Of a stretch of DNA of 21,411 nucleotides, positions 7,804 through 14,889 are shown in pieces. The number at the start of each line of letters is the position of its first letter. Position 1 is the first letter of the stretch. A program made the position numbers and the translations under genes. The notes under the pieces were generated by a model. That model did not search any database. It was not told where the DNA came from and saw only the letters and a program-made list of their open reading frames with translations. The DNA is from an uncultured Selenomonadaceae bacterium (GTDB lineage: Bacteria; Bacillota; Negativicutes; Selenomonadales; Selenomonadaceae). The stretch lies in NCBI GenBank assembly GCA_905235425.1, contig CAJOKY010000007.1:1-21411 (forward strand), read 5' to 3'.

Positions 7804-8492
7804 ATTATAAATTCTACAAAGACGCTTGCTGAGCAATTCAAGGTACCCGTTTCAATCGGCGTTGAAATTTTCGCATCCATATTCGCCATAGACATACGTT
7901 CTACAACCGGCGCACTGATTGACGAATGATTTATCGAAATATTATTAACACCTGCGATACTTTTTCCCAGTTCGGCGGCAACAATTTCAGCCTTTTTCAA
8001 TGCGTCACGAACTGCTAAACGTAAGGCGTCATTTTGAAATTTTTCTCTGTCACGTATGCCGAAATTCAGCGAATCGACTTGATTTGCGCCATTGGCAAGA
8101 GCCGTATCGATAACCTTGCCGACCTTGCTTAAATCGGTTACAAGAATGGTTACAGAATTGCTGACTTCGTAGCCGTCAAAAATTCTGCGGTTATTGTCTT
8201 CACTGCGGTAAGTTTGTCGGAAATTGTAGTTGCCGGTACGAATATTTTTTTTATCAATGCCCAGTGCGGCGATTGAATTTATAATGTTCGCGGCAAGGCG
8301 AGAATTTTCAGATTGAACTTTTGTAGCGTCAATATTACGACTTACAACGCCTACAGAAATTGTCGCGCAGTCCGGCGGCGCTTCGACAATGCCTTCACCT
8401 GTCACTGAAATTTTTGGTACATCAGCGGCAAAGGCGGTACATTGAAAAGCCGTAAGCAAAATTAAAATTGTACAGAAAATTATTTTTGTCAT
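7797..8492 (-). CDS. SIMPL (DUF541) domain secreted protein
   Basis: A 231-residue protein with a clear signal peptide (MTK, hydrophobic core IIFCTILILLTAF, probable cleavage after AFA at 22). The mature part starts with the family hallmark PKISVTGEGIVEAPPDCATISVGV and carries the usual SIMPL alternation of beta strands with AVRDALKKAEIVAAELG near the middle. The family includes E. coli YggE and Brucella BP26, periplasmic or exported proteins linked to oxidative-stress tolerance whose biochemical role is not settled. Sensible length, nothing missing. The stop codon TAA is part of a GAATTAAGAAT repeat. A GAGG-like sequence lies about 11 bases before the ATG. Confidence 0.88.
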   Translation of the reverse strand: MTKIIFCTILILLTAFQCTAFAADVPKISVTGEGIVEAPPDCATISVGVVSRNIDATKVQSENSRLAANIINSIAALGIDKKNIRTGNYNFRQTYRSEDNNRRIFDGYEVSNSVTILVTDLSKVGKVIDTALANGANQVDSLNFGIRDREKFQNDALRLAVRDALKKAEIVAAELGKSIAGVNNISINHSSISAPVVERMSMANMDAKISTPIETGTLNCSASVFVEFIMN

Positions 8493-8535
8493 AACCTAAA
8501 CCTCAACCACTACTATAGGCTTTTGATAAAAAATT

Positions 8536-8568
8536 TTTAGTGTAACTTTAGTGTAATTTTTAGTGTAA
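8536..8568. repeat. Three copies of TTTAGTGTAA
   Basis: TTTAGTGTAA occurs at 8536-8545, 8547-8556 and 8559-8568, in the 157-base gap between the SIMPL and NYN genes. The 11-12 base spacing is close to one helical turn, so a binding site for a dimeric or oligomeric regulator is possible, but this is unproven. Confidence 0.6.
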
Positions 8569-8649
8569 CTACTTTCTTTTGGCGCAAAATTTTGGCGTTA
8601 TCGTACGCAGCTCAAGGTACATCCGCGCCGATTTTTTAAATTATACGCC

Positions 8650-9981
8650 TCAAATACACCTATAGCGAAAACTGCGCGGCTTTGAATGCGTCAATTCGTA
8701 CAATTCGGGAAAATCGCCGATAAACTCATTCAGCAGTGAATAGCCGAAATCCTTAACGCCAAAACCTAAATTTTTCTTTTTAAGGTCTTGTCCTGCGAAA
8801 GTCAAAGGTACAAAACCGTTTTTATCGCCGTGCAGTTTAGCCGTTTCATGCAGTACGTCGTGAATTTGTTGCATTTTCTTTTTGGGATTGCGCATACCGT
8901 TTTGACCGCATTTCATAAAGCGCTGATTCAGCAACTTTTCTCTTTCGGCTTTTGATACTGACGTTTGACTTTCAGCCGCTGAAATATTTTCAACAGGCGT
9001 AAAAAGATTTTCTGCAGGTGAAACTGTTTCAATCTGCTCGGAAATTTCGGATACCGGTTCGACGGAAATATCTTTATCCAAAACAGGCGTATTTTCATCA
9101 GGTGCGATAATTTCTTCTACGTGTAATTCGGAAACATCAGGCAAAAGATTTTCAGCAGGAGTTACTGTTTCAAGCGGCAAAGAAATTTCTGCAACCGGCG
9201 AAGATTCGGCAGGCAATAAATTTTCAGTGACTGAAATAATTTGAATTGACATACCGACTTCAGAAGAAAGTTCAACTTCAACCGGTGCGGGTTTAAGTTT
9301 AATATTTTGCTTAGGCTTGCCGGAAGTTTTAGTCATTGCGGAATTTTTATTTTCCTCTGCAGTAAGACGAAAACCTACTGACCAATGCGGGTCTTCAATT
9401 TTTCTTTCAAGTTCGGCGATTTTTCTTTCAAGCTCGGCAATTTTCATATCCGATTCCGATTTTTTAATTTCCTGTAGCGTATCGGTTTCCGGCGCGGCAG
9501 GTTTAATTTCGGCTTGTACTTGAAAGGAGGTATCTTCTTCAGCCTCTTCGCTAAGTGAATCAATTGAAATAAATTCACTGCAAGCGCTTTTAAATGAAAC
9601 GGACGAATCTTTTCTGCCGATGCCGATAAGGTAAACGCCGTATTCGCGCAGACGTACGGCAAGCGGCGTATAGTCGCTGTCATTAGAAACTATTGCAAAA
9701 ATGTCGGCTTGATTTTTATGAAGTACGTCCATAACATCGACAATCAGCGACATATCGGTAGCGTTTTTGCCGCTTGAAAAATCTATTTGGTGAACGGTAC
9801 GCAGACCGTAATGCAAGATACAATCATTCCATTTACGCAGTGCCGGCTTTTCCCAGTTGCCGTAAATGCGCCTGATAAAAACTTCTCCGCGCTTTTCAAG
9901 TTTATCCATAATAAGATTGCCGAAACGCGCAGAAATATTTTCAGCGTCAATGAATAGCGCAATTTTTTTTGTCTCATCCAT
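8650..9981 (-). CDS. NYN-domain (PIN-like RNase) protein with C-terminal OST-HTH/LOTUS domain
   Basis: A 443-residue protein. Residues 6-145 form a NYN domain with acidic metal-site residues in LFIDAEN (Asp12), SSGKNATDMSLIVDVMD and IVSNDSDYTPL. Residues 370-443 (IHDVLHETAKLHGDKNGFV... through FRYRCI) resemble an OST-HTH/LOTUS RNA-binding domain. Between them is an acidic, Pro/Glu-rich linker with repeated PAENL/AENIS blocks and a duplicated heptad IAELERK encoded by a 21-base repeat. NYN-LOTUS proteins are predicted RNA-processing nucleases or RNA binders. A GTG lies 9 bases further upstream, but the ribosome binding site AAGG fits the ATG at 9981 (about 9-10 bases), so I use that. It begins 12 bases after the stop of the small gene upstream, so the two are probably co-transcribed. 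Confidence 0.85.
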   Translation of the reverse strand: MDETKKIALFIDAENISARFGNLIMDKLEKRGEVFIRRIYGNWEKPALRKWNDCILHYGLRTVHQIDFSSGKNATDMSLIVDVMDVLHKNQADIFAIVSNDSDYTPLAVRLREYGVYLIGIGRKDSSVSFKSACSEFISIDSLSEEAEEDTSFQVQAEIKPAAPETDTLQEIKKSESDMKIAELERKIAELERKIEDPHWSVGFRLTAEENKNSAMTKTSGKPKQNIKLKPAPVEVELSSEVGMSIQIISVTENLLPAESSPVAEISLPLETVTPAENLLPDVSELHVEEIIAPDENTPVLDKDISVEPVSEISEQIETVSPAENLFTPVENISAAESQTSVSKAEREKLLNQRFMKCGQNGMRNPKKKMQQIHDVLHETAKLHGDKNGFVPLTFAGQDLKKKNLGFGVKDFGYSLLNEFIGDFPELYELTHSKPRSFRYRCI

Positions 9982-9993
9982 GACAATCACGCC

Positions 9994-10344
9994 TTAATAG
10001 CAGTCCAAAGATTTAATTGCGCCGAATTTGATAAGATCGCTTGCTTCCGGCGGATCCCCTTCAAGTATAATGGATTCAACTACTTTGAAGTCGTCCTCAC
10101 CGATTTTTACACGCTCTGCCAAATTTTCTTCTCTAATTTTCTTCCACAAAGACTTTCTGGAAGTTTTGGTATCTTTATAAACTGCGTGATTGTAGAAAAT
10201 ATTCATCGACGCTTCATTTTTATTTTCATCGCAGTTAAAAAAGACAAATACTTTGCTTGATTTTGCCATTAAATTTATCACTCTCCAAATAATTTTTTTG
10301 TCGAACTCGCCGCGCAGTATAACATTTATTTCATTTCTTTGCAA
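9994..10344 (-). CDS. Small protein of unknown function, possible HPr-like fold
   Basis: 116 residues if the TTG at 10344 is used. I do not recognise it. The first 50 residues (strand NEINVILRG, helix IIWRVINLMAKSS, strand KVFVFFN, then NEASMNI) follow the order of an HPr phosphocarrier, but the active-site histidine is absent and the similarity is weak. The C-terminal half is charged. The TTG start has no Shine-Dalgarno sequence and sits beside a repeat tract. An internal ATG at 10269 has GGAGAG 11 bases upstream but would remove the first strand. It directly precedes the NYN-LOTUS gene (12-base gap), hinting at a linked function. Confidence 0.55.
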   Translation of the reverse strand: MQRNEINVILRGEFDKKIIWRVINLMAKSSKVFVFFNCDENKNEASMNIFYNHAVYKDTKTSRKSLWKKIREENLAERVKIGEDDFKVVESIILEGDPPEASDLIKFGAIKSLDCY

Positions 10345-10347
10345 ATT

Positions 10348-10477
10348 TAGGGGGAGAATAGGTGTTAGCTTTTAGCTTTTAGCTGTTAGCTTTTAGCTGT
10401 TAGCTGTGAATCGCTAATGGCTAATTGCTAATCGCTAATAGCTAATGGCTAATGGCTAATCCCTGCTCCCTAATCCC
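10348..10477. repeat. TTAGCTT / GCTAATG inverted heptamer tract plus CCCTAAT units
   Basis: About nine TTAGCTT/TTAGCTG units are followed by their inverse GCTAATG/GCTAATC units, then CCCTAAT units. The two halves can form a long imperfect hairpin. The right end encodes the last codons (Gly-Ile-Arg-Asp) and the TAG stop of the gene ending at 10470. Confidence 0.9.
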
Positions 10478-10835
10478 TAATCCCTAAAAGCGCTTTAAGG
10501 CGTTCAATCTCATTGTCGTGACGCATCAAGGCAAATTTCATTCTATCTTTATCATCTTTGCTGAAGGCATCATTATCAAGCGCGGCGGCAATTTTCTTTC
10601 TGCGCGTGGTAACTTCTTTCAATTCAATCTCCAAAATTTTTTCTTCGTTAAAGACGTGACTGTAAATCGAAATCATATTTTCGCGAATCTCTGTGTAAAA
10701 ATTATCTTCGCCGGTAATTTTGCCTATCTCCTGTGCCATATCCAACAAAATATCGTAGGGATTTTTCGCAAGATTTATATCGTCACGCATTTTTTGCTTA
10801 AGTGTTTGCATAGTACCAAAAAATTTTTCAGACAT
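10470..10835 (-). CDS. Small helical protein of unknown function, coupled to nrdG
   Basis: 121 residues from the ATG at 10835; an upstream ATG at 10853 exists, but GGAGAAAGG sits 3-8 bases before the 10835 start and decides for it. The start overlaps the nrdG stop by 8 bases (ATGTCTGA), so translation is probably coupled. The protein is mostly charged alpha helix; residues 70-117 look like a coiled coil (EEKILEIELKEVTTRRKKI, RHDNEIERLKALL). I recognise no family. The last residues, GIRD, are encoded by the AGGGATT repeat, which also supplies the stop. The context suggests an accessory role near the ribonucleotide reductase activase, but that is only positional. Confidence 0.65.
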   Translation of the reverse strand: MSEKFFGTMQTLKQKMRDDINLAKNPYDILLDMAQEIGKITGEDNFYTEIRENMISIYSHVFNEEKILEIELKEVTTRRKKIAAALDNDAFSKDDKDRMKFALMRHDNEIERLKALLGIRD

Positions 10836-11295
10836 TAGCCTTTCTCCAATCATTTAAATTTATAATTCGCTGATTCCTTGAGCCGCGAAAATCCAACTCT
10901 AAATCGCGCTGATCCAATATAAAAGGACCGTCAACCAGTACGTCAACAAAATTTAAAAGTTCCTGCGCGTCGACAGGAATTTCTTCAAACTTAAAGCCGG
11001 TGTAACACCAAACATTCAGTCCTAAATTTTTTGTAGCCTTTGCAAGCTCCGTAGCCGCAGGAATTTGCAGAAGAGGTTCACCGCCTGTAAGAGTGATCCC
11101 GGCAAGCAGGGGATTTTTTTTTATCGCGTCAATAATTTCAGCCGTATCAATAATTTTTCCGCCGTCAAGCGCGTGTGTCGCGGGATTGTGACAGCCTTCA
11201 CAGTGCAGTTTACAACCCTGCATAAAAATGGCGTACCTTATGCCCTCGCCGTCAACAATAGATTCCGGTACAATTCCTGCTATACGAATATCCAA
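10828..11295 (-). CDS. nrdG: Anaerobic ribonucleoside-triphosphate reductase activating protein
   Basis: A 155-residue radical-SAM enzyme that uses a 4Fe-4S cluster and S-adenosylmethionine to make the glycyl radical on NrdD, the anaerobic ribonucleotide reductase. The cluster motif is CKLHCEGC with Cys28, Cys32 and Cys35, preceded by GEGIRYAIFMQG. GGEP at 71-74 binds the methionine part of SAM. Length is typical. The start is TTG at 11295, supported by GGGAG 10 bases upstream; the only nearby ATG is out of frame. nrdD is not next to it in this window, which is less common. Its own promoter is at 11333-11361. Confidence 0.9.
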   Translation of the reverse strand: MDIRIAGIVPESIVDGEGIRYAIFMQGCKLHCEGCHNPATHALDGGKIIDTAEIIDAIKKNPLLAGITLTGGEPLLQIPAATELAKATKNLGLNVWCYTGFKFEEIPVDAQELLNFVDVLVDGPFILDQRDLELDFRGSRNQRIINLNDWRKANV

Positions 11296-11332
11296 AATTT
11301 AATCGCTCCCATTTCTTTTTCCGAATCAGTGA

Positions 11333-11361
11333 AGTATAAATTTTTAAAAGTGCAAAGTCAA
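11333..11361 (-). promoter_or_regulatory. Sigma70-type promoter of nrdG
   Basis: On the minus strand TTGACT (11356-11361) and TATACT (11333-11338) are separated by 17 bases, each 5 of 6 to consensus. Transcription would start near 11326, about 30 bases before the TTG start codon. It lies just beyond the terminator of the preceding unit. Confidence 0.78.
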
Positions 11362-11381
11362 TCGACAAATATTTTGCCGAC

Positions 11382-11412
11382 AAAAAATCCCGTAACCTGT
11401 TTTAAGCTACGG
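11382..11412 (-). terminator. Rho-independent terminator of the cyd-pilin unit
   Basis: On the minus strand a 7-bp stem (CCGTAGC with GTTACGG, one G-T pair; 11406-11412 and 11390-11396) closes a 9-base loop and is followed by GATTTTTT. It sits downstream of the pilin gene and upstream of the nrdG promoter, separating the two units. Confidence 0.72.
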
Positions 11413-11422
11413 AAAATTTGTT

Positions 11423-11458
11423 GAATTAAGAATTAAGAATGTAGAATTAAGAATGTAG
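11423..11458. repeat. GAATTAA-type heptamer tract
   Basis: Units GAATTAA, GAATTAA, GAATGTA, GAATTAA, GAATGTA lie between the pilin stop codon and the terminator. Same family as 1846-1891. Confidence 0.85.
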
Positions 11459-11478
11459 ATAGAGTTTCTTTTTCAACC

Positions 11479-11874
11479 TTATGATGATGACTTCGGCATT
11501 TCAAAATCACCTGCAACGTGACTATGAAGAATTGCTCGGTGGTCTTCATTAATGGAGTAAGCTTTTTCTGTTATTTTTAATTCTGTTGATGTCGTCGCGG
11601 TGTTGGAATCTTTAGCATAAGCCTTACCGGTCGGCGGTGTCGGAATATCCATTAAATAATCTTTTAAATCAGTATCTATTCTCTCAGGATAATCTCCTTT
11701 TTCCATGTAGTAAATTTGAATGGCACTATCGATTGTCGTCAAGTCAGATTGAATTTTGGCGGTATTGGCTTTTGTGGTAACGTCAGTGAAACGCGGCACG
11801 GCAACCGTCGCCAAAATGCCAATGACTACAATCATTAAAATAACTTCCAGCGTAGCAAAGCCCCGCTGATTCAT
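11479..11874 (-). CDS. Type IV pilin-like (prepilin) protein
   Basis: 131 residues from the ATG at 11874, chosen because GGAGCG lies 8 bases upstream; a GTG nine bases earlier is too close to that site. The five-residue leader MNQRG precedes the class III prepilin cleavage and methylation site FATLE, with Glu at +5, then a hydrophobic helix VILMIVVIGILATVAVPRF. Residues 25-65 continue the long helix, and YYMEKGDYPERI with a short beta region follows, like GspG-type pseudopilins and minor pilins. It would be cut by a prepilin peptidase and assembled in the envelope. No other pilus gene is here; it lies 23 bases behind cydB and is probably co-transcribed with it. Confidence 0.83.
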   Translation of the reverse strand: MNQRGFATLEVILMIVVIGILATVAVPRFTDVTTKANTAKIQSDLTTIDSAIQIYYMEKGDYPERIDTDLKDYLMDIPTPPTGKAYAKDSNTATTSTELKITEKAYSINEDHRAILHSHVAGDFEMPKSSS

Positions 11875-11897
11875 TTTTATCACGCTCCAAAAATAGT

Positions 11898-12890
11898 TTA
11901 ATCTGCAGGCTTTATTCTATCGCTGAAAGTTTTGTACGTCCAATACTGATAACATAAAACAATTGGAACGAGAATCACGGCGGCTATCGTCATTATGAAA
12001 AGTGTATCGGGAGTTGAGGCGGCATTGTAAATTGTCACGCTCCATTCCGGCGCTAAACTTGAAACCATAAGGCGCGGGAAGAGTGCCACGAAGAAAGCTA
12101 CCGTAGTCATTGCTATTGATACGGTGGTTGCGACGAATGAAGATTTTTGCCTGCCTTCGCGTACAAAATCCCAACCTGCCGAGAATACGCCTGCCGCCGC
12201 CGCAAATATTATCACGCCGACAGACTTTGAAAGTACGTCCGTTTCATACATTGACGCCACTATAAAGAGTACGTATACCAGCCACGCGATAAAGCCGAGA
12301 CATTTTCCCTTACGTTTTAAGTCAAGCAACAATCTTTCATCGGCAAGCTTTATAGTTAAAAATGTCAATCCGTGAAATGCGAATAAAAGCACGAAGGTTA
12401 AGCCGCCTAAAATTGTGTACGGGCTTAAGAGGTTGAAAAAATTTCCGGCGTAATGCATCTGTGCATCAATAGGCAAGCCGCGCAGTAAGTTTGAAATCGC
12501 GACTCCCCATAAAAATGCCGGTAACAAACTGCCGAAAACTATTGCACCGTCCCATAATAATTTCCAATCAGATCCGCCGAATTTGCCGCGCAGTTCAAAT
12601 GCCACGCCGCGCAGAATCAGAGCAATTAACATTAAAAACAGCGCCATATATGCCGCGCTGAATAATGTAGCGTAGAAATGGGGAAATGCCGCAAATGCCG
12701 CGCCGCCTGCCGTTATCATCCAAACAGAATTTCCGTGCCATACCGGTCCTATCGTACGAATAAATTGCGTACGCTCACTTTCATGGCGTCCCAGTATCAG
12801 CATTCCTACGCCGTAATCGAAACCTTCAAGGATAAAAAATCCCGTGAACAGCACGATTATCAGCACAAACCACACAAGATTTAAATCCAT
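11898..12890 (-). CDS. cydB: Cytochrome bd quinol oxidase subunit II
   Basis: A 330-residue integral membrane protein that pairs with CydA in the proton-motive, high-affinity terminal oxidase. The N-terminus (FTGFFILEGFDYGVG), then GPVWHGNSVWMITAGGAAFAAFP and ILRGVAFELRGK are hallmark CydB sequences. About eight to nine membrane helices are visible. The length is at the short end of the family. The start is ATG with AAGGAGG 9 bases upstream. Unusually it does not directly follow cydA: about 580 bases with a gene relic and a coiled-coil protein gene lie between. Confidence 0.94.
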   Translation of the reverse strand: MDLNLVWFVLIIVLFTGFFILEGFDYGVGMLILGRHESERTQFIRTIGPVWHGNSVWMITAGGAAFAAFPHFYATLFSAAYMALFLMLIALILRGVAFELRGKFGGSDWKLLWDGAIVFGSLLPAFLWGVAISNLLRGLPIDAQMHYAGNFFNLLSPYTILGGLTFVLLFAFHGLTFLTIKLADERLLLDLKRKGKCLGFIAWLVYVLFIVASMYETDVLSKSVGVIIFAAAAGVFSAGWDFVREGRQKSSFVATTVSIAMTTVAFFVALFPRLMVSSLAPEWSVTIYNAASTPDTLFIMTIAAVILVPIVLCYQYWTYKTFSDRIKPAD

Positions 12891-12923
12891 AAAAAGTCAC
12901 CTCCTTTAAAAATATTTTTAAAA

Positions 12924-13277
12924 TTACATTTTAGTCATTACTGAATAGGCAATGCCGATAATTGCCGCCGCCATTGCTCCAATACCAAGCATTGCAGTAA
13001 CGGCTAAATTTCTTACGTGCGTACCCATGTTGTCAATTTTTTCTTCAAGCTTTCCAAATTTAGCGTCAATTTTATCGAACTTCGCGTCGGTAGATTCTTG
13101 AAGTTTTAAAATCTTCGCGTCGGTAGATTCTTGAAGTTTTAAAATTTTGGCGTCCAATGCGCGAATTTCTTCGGCACGCATTTTATTTTGTGCGCGCATT
13201 TCGTCAATGAACATATCGACTTTTGTTTCAATTACGCTGATTCGTCTTTCGTAATCGCCGTTTACAGGTTCAGACAT
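12924..13277 (-). CDS. Coiled-coil protein with C-terminal membrane helix, between cydA and cydB
   Basis: 117 residues from the ATG at 13277, preferred over an upstream start because AAGGTGG lies 8 bases before it. Residues 8-85 form a long charged coiled coil (RRISVIETKVDMFIDEM...) containing two identical 11-residue units DAKILKLQEST followed by two shorter DAKF units. Residues 90-113 (AVTAMLGIGAMAAAIIGIAYSV) form one membrane helix at the C-terminus. The layout is like tail-anchored proteins and resembles XhlA or DUF1640-type coiled-coil proteins, but I cannot assign a family. It is 33 bases upstream of cydB and probably co-transcribed with it. Much longer than known small bd-oxidase subunits (CydX, CydH), which are about 30-80 residues. 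Confidence 0.72.
   Translation of the reverse strand: MSEPVNGDYERRISVIETKVDMFIDEMRAQNKMRAEEIRALDAKILKLQESTDAKILKLQESTDAKFDKIDAKFGKLEEKIDNMGTHVRNLAVTAMLGIGAMAAAIIGIAYSVMTKM
13084..13149. repeat. Two tandem 33-bp units inside the coiled-coil gene
   Basis: Units at 13084-13116 and 13117-13149 differ at only a few bases near the junction and encode the two DAKILKLQEST blocks. A clean 33-base (11-codon) duplication keeps both the frame and the coiled-coil phase; its near-identity suggests it is recent. Confidence 0.9.
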
Positions 13278-13327
13278 TTTAATCACCACCTTTTTGCCAA
13301 TAAATATAATCGGCAAAGCCATTTTCT

Positions 13328-13470
13328 TCAAACGTTATGAGCATTGGAAAATTTCTACCATTCTTCCGGTGTAAAAGTCACGATATTTTTCCCTGCAGTT
13401 ACATTTTCAAGCCGTCTGTAAATTTCGGCGAAATATTTTGCATTGTGAATAGCTATTCAATTACCGCCAT
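13328..13470 (-). pseudogene. Relic of a small (about 50-residue) antitoxin-like gene
   Basis: The ATG at 13470 lies one base behind the cydA stop, with a strong ribosome binding site (GAGGAGG) inside the end of cydA. It encodes only MAVIE before a TAG. Removing one base of frame after that Glu gives a protein-like sequence: AIHNAKYFAEIYRRLENV, then TAGKNIVTFTPEEW, a TAG at 13355-13357, then KFSNAHNV and a TGA at 13328. The TAG stands where Glu (GAG) would fit. So I see one frameshift and one nonsense change in a small gene that was translationally coupled to cydA. The helix-plus-FTPEEW pattern recalls small type II antitoxins (RelB/Phd-like), but the family call is weak. Confidence 0.55.
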
Positions 13471-13471
13471 T

Positions 13472-14848
13472 TTACTCAACCTCCTCAGTGATTTTCGTAC
13501 GATTGATAAAGCTGACCGCCGTAAACACCGCTACAACCGCTAAGAGAAGGTAAATTGCCGTAAAGCCGATTAATGTAAGCCAAACTTCGCCGCTTGACAA
13601 ATTGGGACTTACGGCGTTGGCAGTTTTTTGAAGACCGACGACAATCCAAGGTTGACGCCCCGCCTCCATAATGTACCAGCCGACGGAATTTGCGATAAAC
13701 GGCAACGGCAAAAGTACCGGCAGGCATTTCATAACGCAACGCAGACAGTTTATTTCCATAAGTTTCTTTTCACAGAAAAAGGCAAGTATGCCGATTAAAA
13801 ATGTTATCCCCAGCATAAGCATACCGGTACCGACCATAATGCGAAAACTCCAAAACATTCCGCGTACATCGGGGATATAATTGCCGGGACCGTATTTTTC
13901 AACGGCTTCACGTTGCAGATCATTGATGCCTTTGACTTCGCCGCTGAAAGAATTGTGTACCATAAACGTGAAAAGATAAGGTACGGTAACTTCATAATCG
14001 TTTCTACCTTCCGCTTGATTTATGTCGGCAATGACGGCGAAAGGCGCGGGGTCTTCTGTTTCCCATAACGCCTCGAATGCCGCTAACTTCATGGGGTTAC
14101 CCTTTGCCAAGTACTGCGCGTGCATATGACCTGAACCCATAACGCCCATAGTTCCGAGCAACGTATACAATGCGGCGCGGCGCAGAGTGCGTATAAACAT
14201 TTCGCGCGACACTTCATCTGTTGCAATTTTCCACGCGCAGACTACGATTACTAAAAATCCCGCCGTCGTCATACCTGCAAAAAATGCGTGCGTGTATTCG
14301 CCCAAAACGTAGCGGTTTGTTACCAAGTCAAATAAACTCGTCATAACTGCGCGACCGTCTTGTATCTCGTAAGCTACGGGGTGCTGCATAAAAGAATTGG
14401 CTACAAGAATCCAAAACGCGGAAAGGTTACTGCCGAAAGCTACAAGCCAAATGCAGAGGCAGTGACATTTTTCACTAAGTCTATCCCAGCCGAAAATCCA
14501 AATGCCGATAAAGGTTGACTCAAGAAAAAACGCCGTTAAAGCTTCCAATGCAAGCGGCGCACCGAAAATGTCGCCCATAAATCTTGAGTATTCCGACCAG
14601 TTCATACCAAAATGAAATTCTTGCACTATGCCGGTAACAACGCCCATTGCGAAGTTTATTAGGAAAATCGTGCCGAAAAATTTTACCAGTTTTTTCAGCT
14701 TAATCCTTTCCTCGTAACTCCCGCTGTTCACATACCACGTCTCAAGCAACGCGACAAAAATTGAAAGCCCCAGTGTCACCGGCACGAACAGAAAATGGTA
14801 CACCGTCGTTATGGCGAACTGCAAGCGCGATAAAATTAAAGCGTCCAC
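13472..14848 (-). CDS. cydA: Cytochrome bd quinol oxidase subunit I
   Basis: A 458-residue membrane protein carrying the three hemes. His18 and His187 (EYTHAFF) match the heme d/b595 and b558 ligands, and Met338 (FRIMVG) matches the second b558 ligand. Glu102 and Glu110 lie in the conserved EALTAFFLEST stretch, and GRQPW is at 397-401. The quinol loop is the short type. The start is GTG with AAGGG 7 bases upstream. Transcription comes from the promoter at 14909-14937, overlapped by a large palindrome that may be an operator. The end of cydA contains the ribosome binding site of the relic gene that follows. Confidence 0.95.
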   Translation of the reverse strand: MDALILSRLQFAITTVYHFLFVPVTLGLSIFVALLETWYVNSGSYEERIKLKKLVKFFGTIFLINFAMGVVTGIVQEFHFGMNWSEYSRFMGDIFGAPLALEALTAFFLESTFIGIWIFGWDRLSEKCHCLCIWLVAFGSNLSAFWILVANSFMQHPVAYEIQDGRAVMTSLFDLVTNRYVLGEYTHAFFAGMTTAGFLVIVVCAWKIATDEVSREMFIRTLRRAALYTLLGTMGVMGSGHMHAQYLAKGNPMKLAAFEALWETEDPAPFAVIADINQAEGRNDYEVTVPYLFTFMVHNSFSGEVKGINDLQREAVEKYGPGNYIPDVRGMFWSFRIMVGTGMLMLGITFLIGILAFFCEKKLMEINCLRCVMKCLPVLLPLPFIANSVGWYIMEAGRQPWIVVGLQKTANAVSPNLSSGEVWLTLIGFTAIYLLLAVVAVFTAVSFINRTKITEEVE

Positions 14849-14889
14849 GAATTTTCCCTTCTCTCCTTAAATTTTCAATATAAATTAAA

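Noticed and set aside
13278..13331. An upstream start giving the coiled-coil protein 18 more residues
   Set aside because: The good ribosome binding site (AAGGTGG) fits the internal ATG at 13277, and the extra residues overlap the relic gene.
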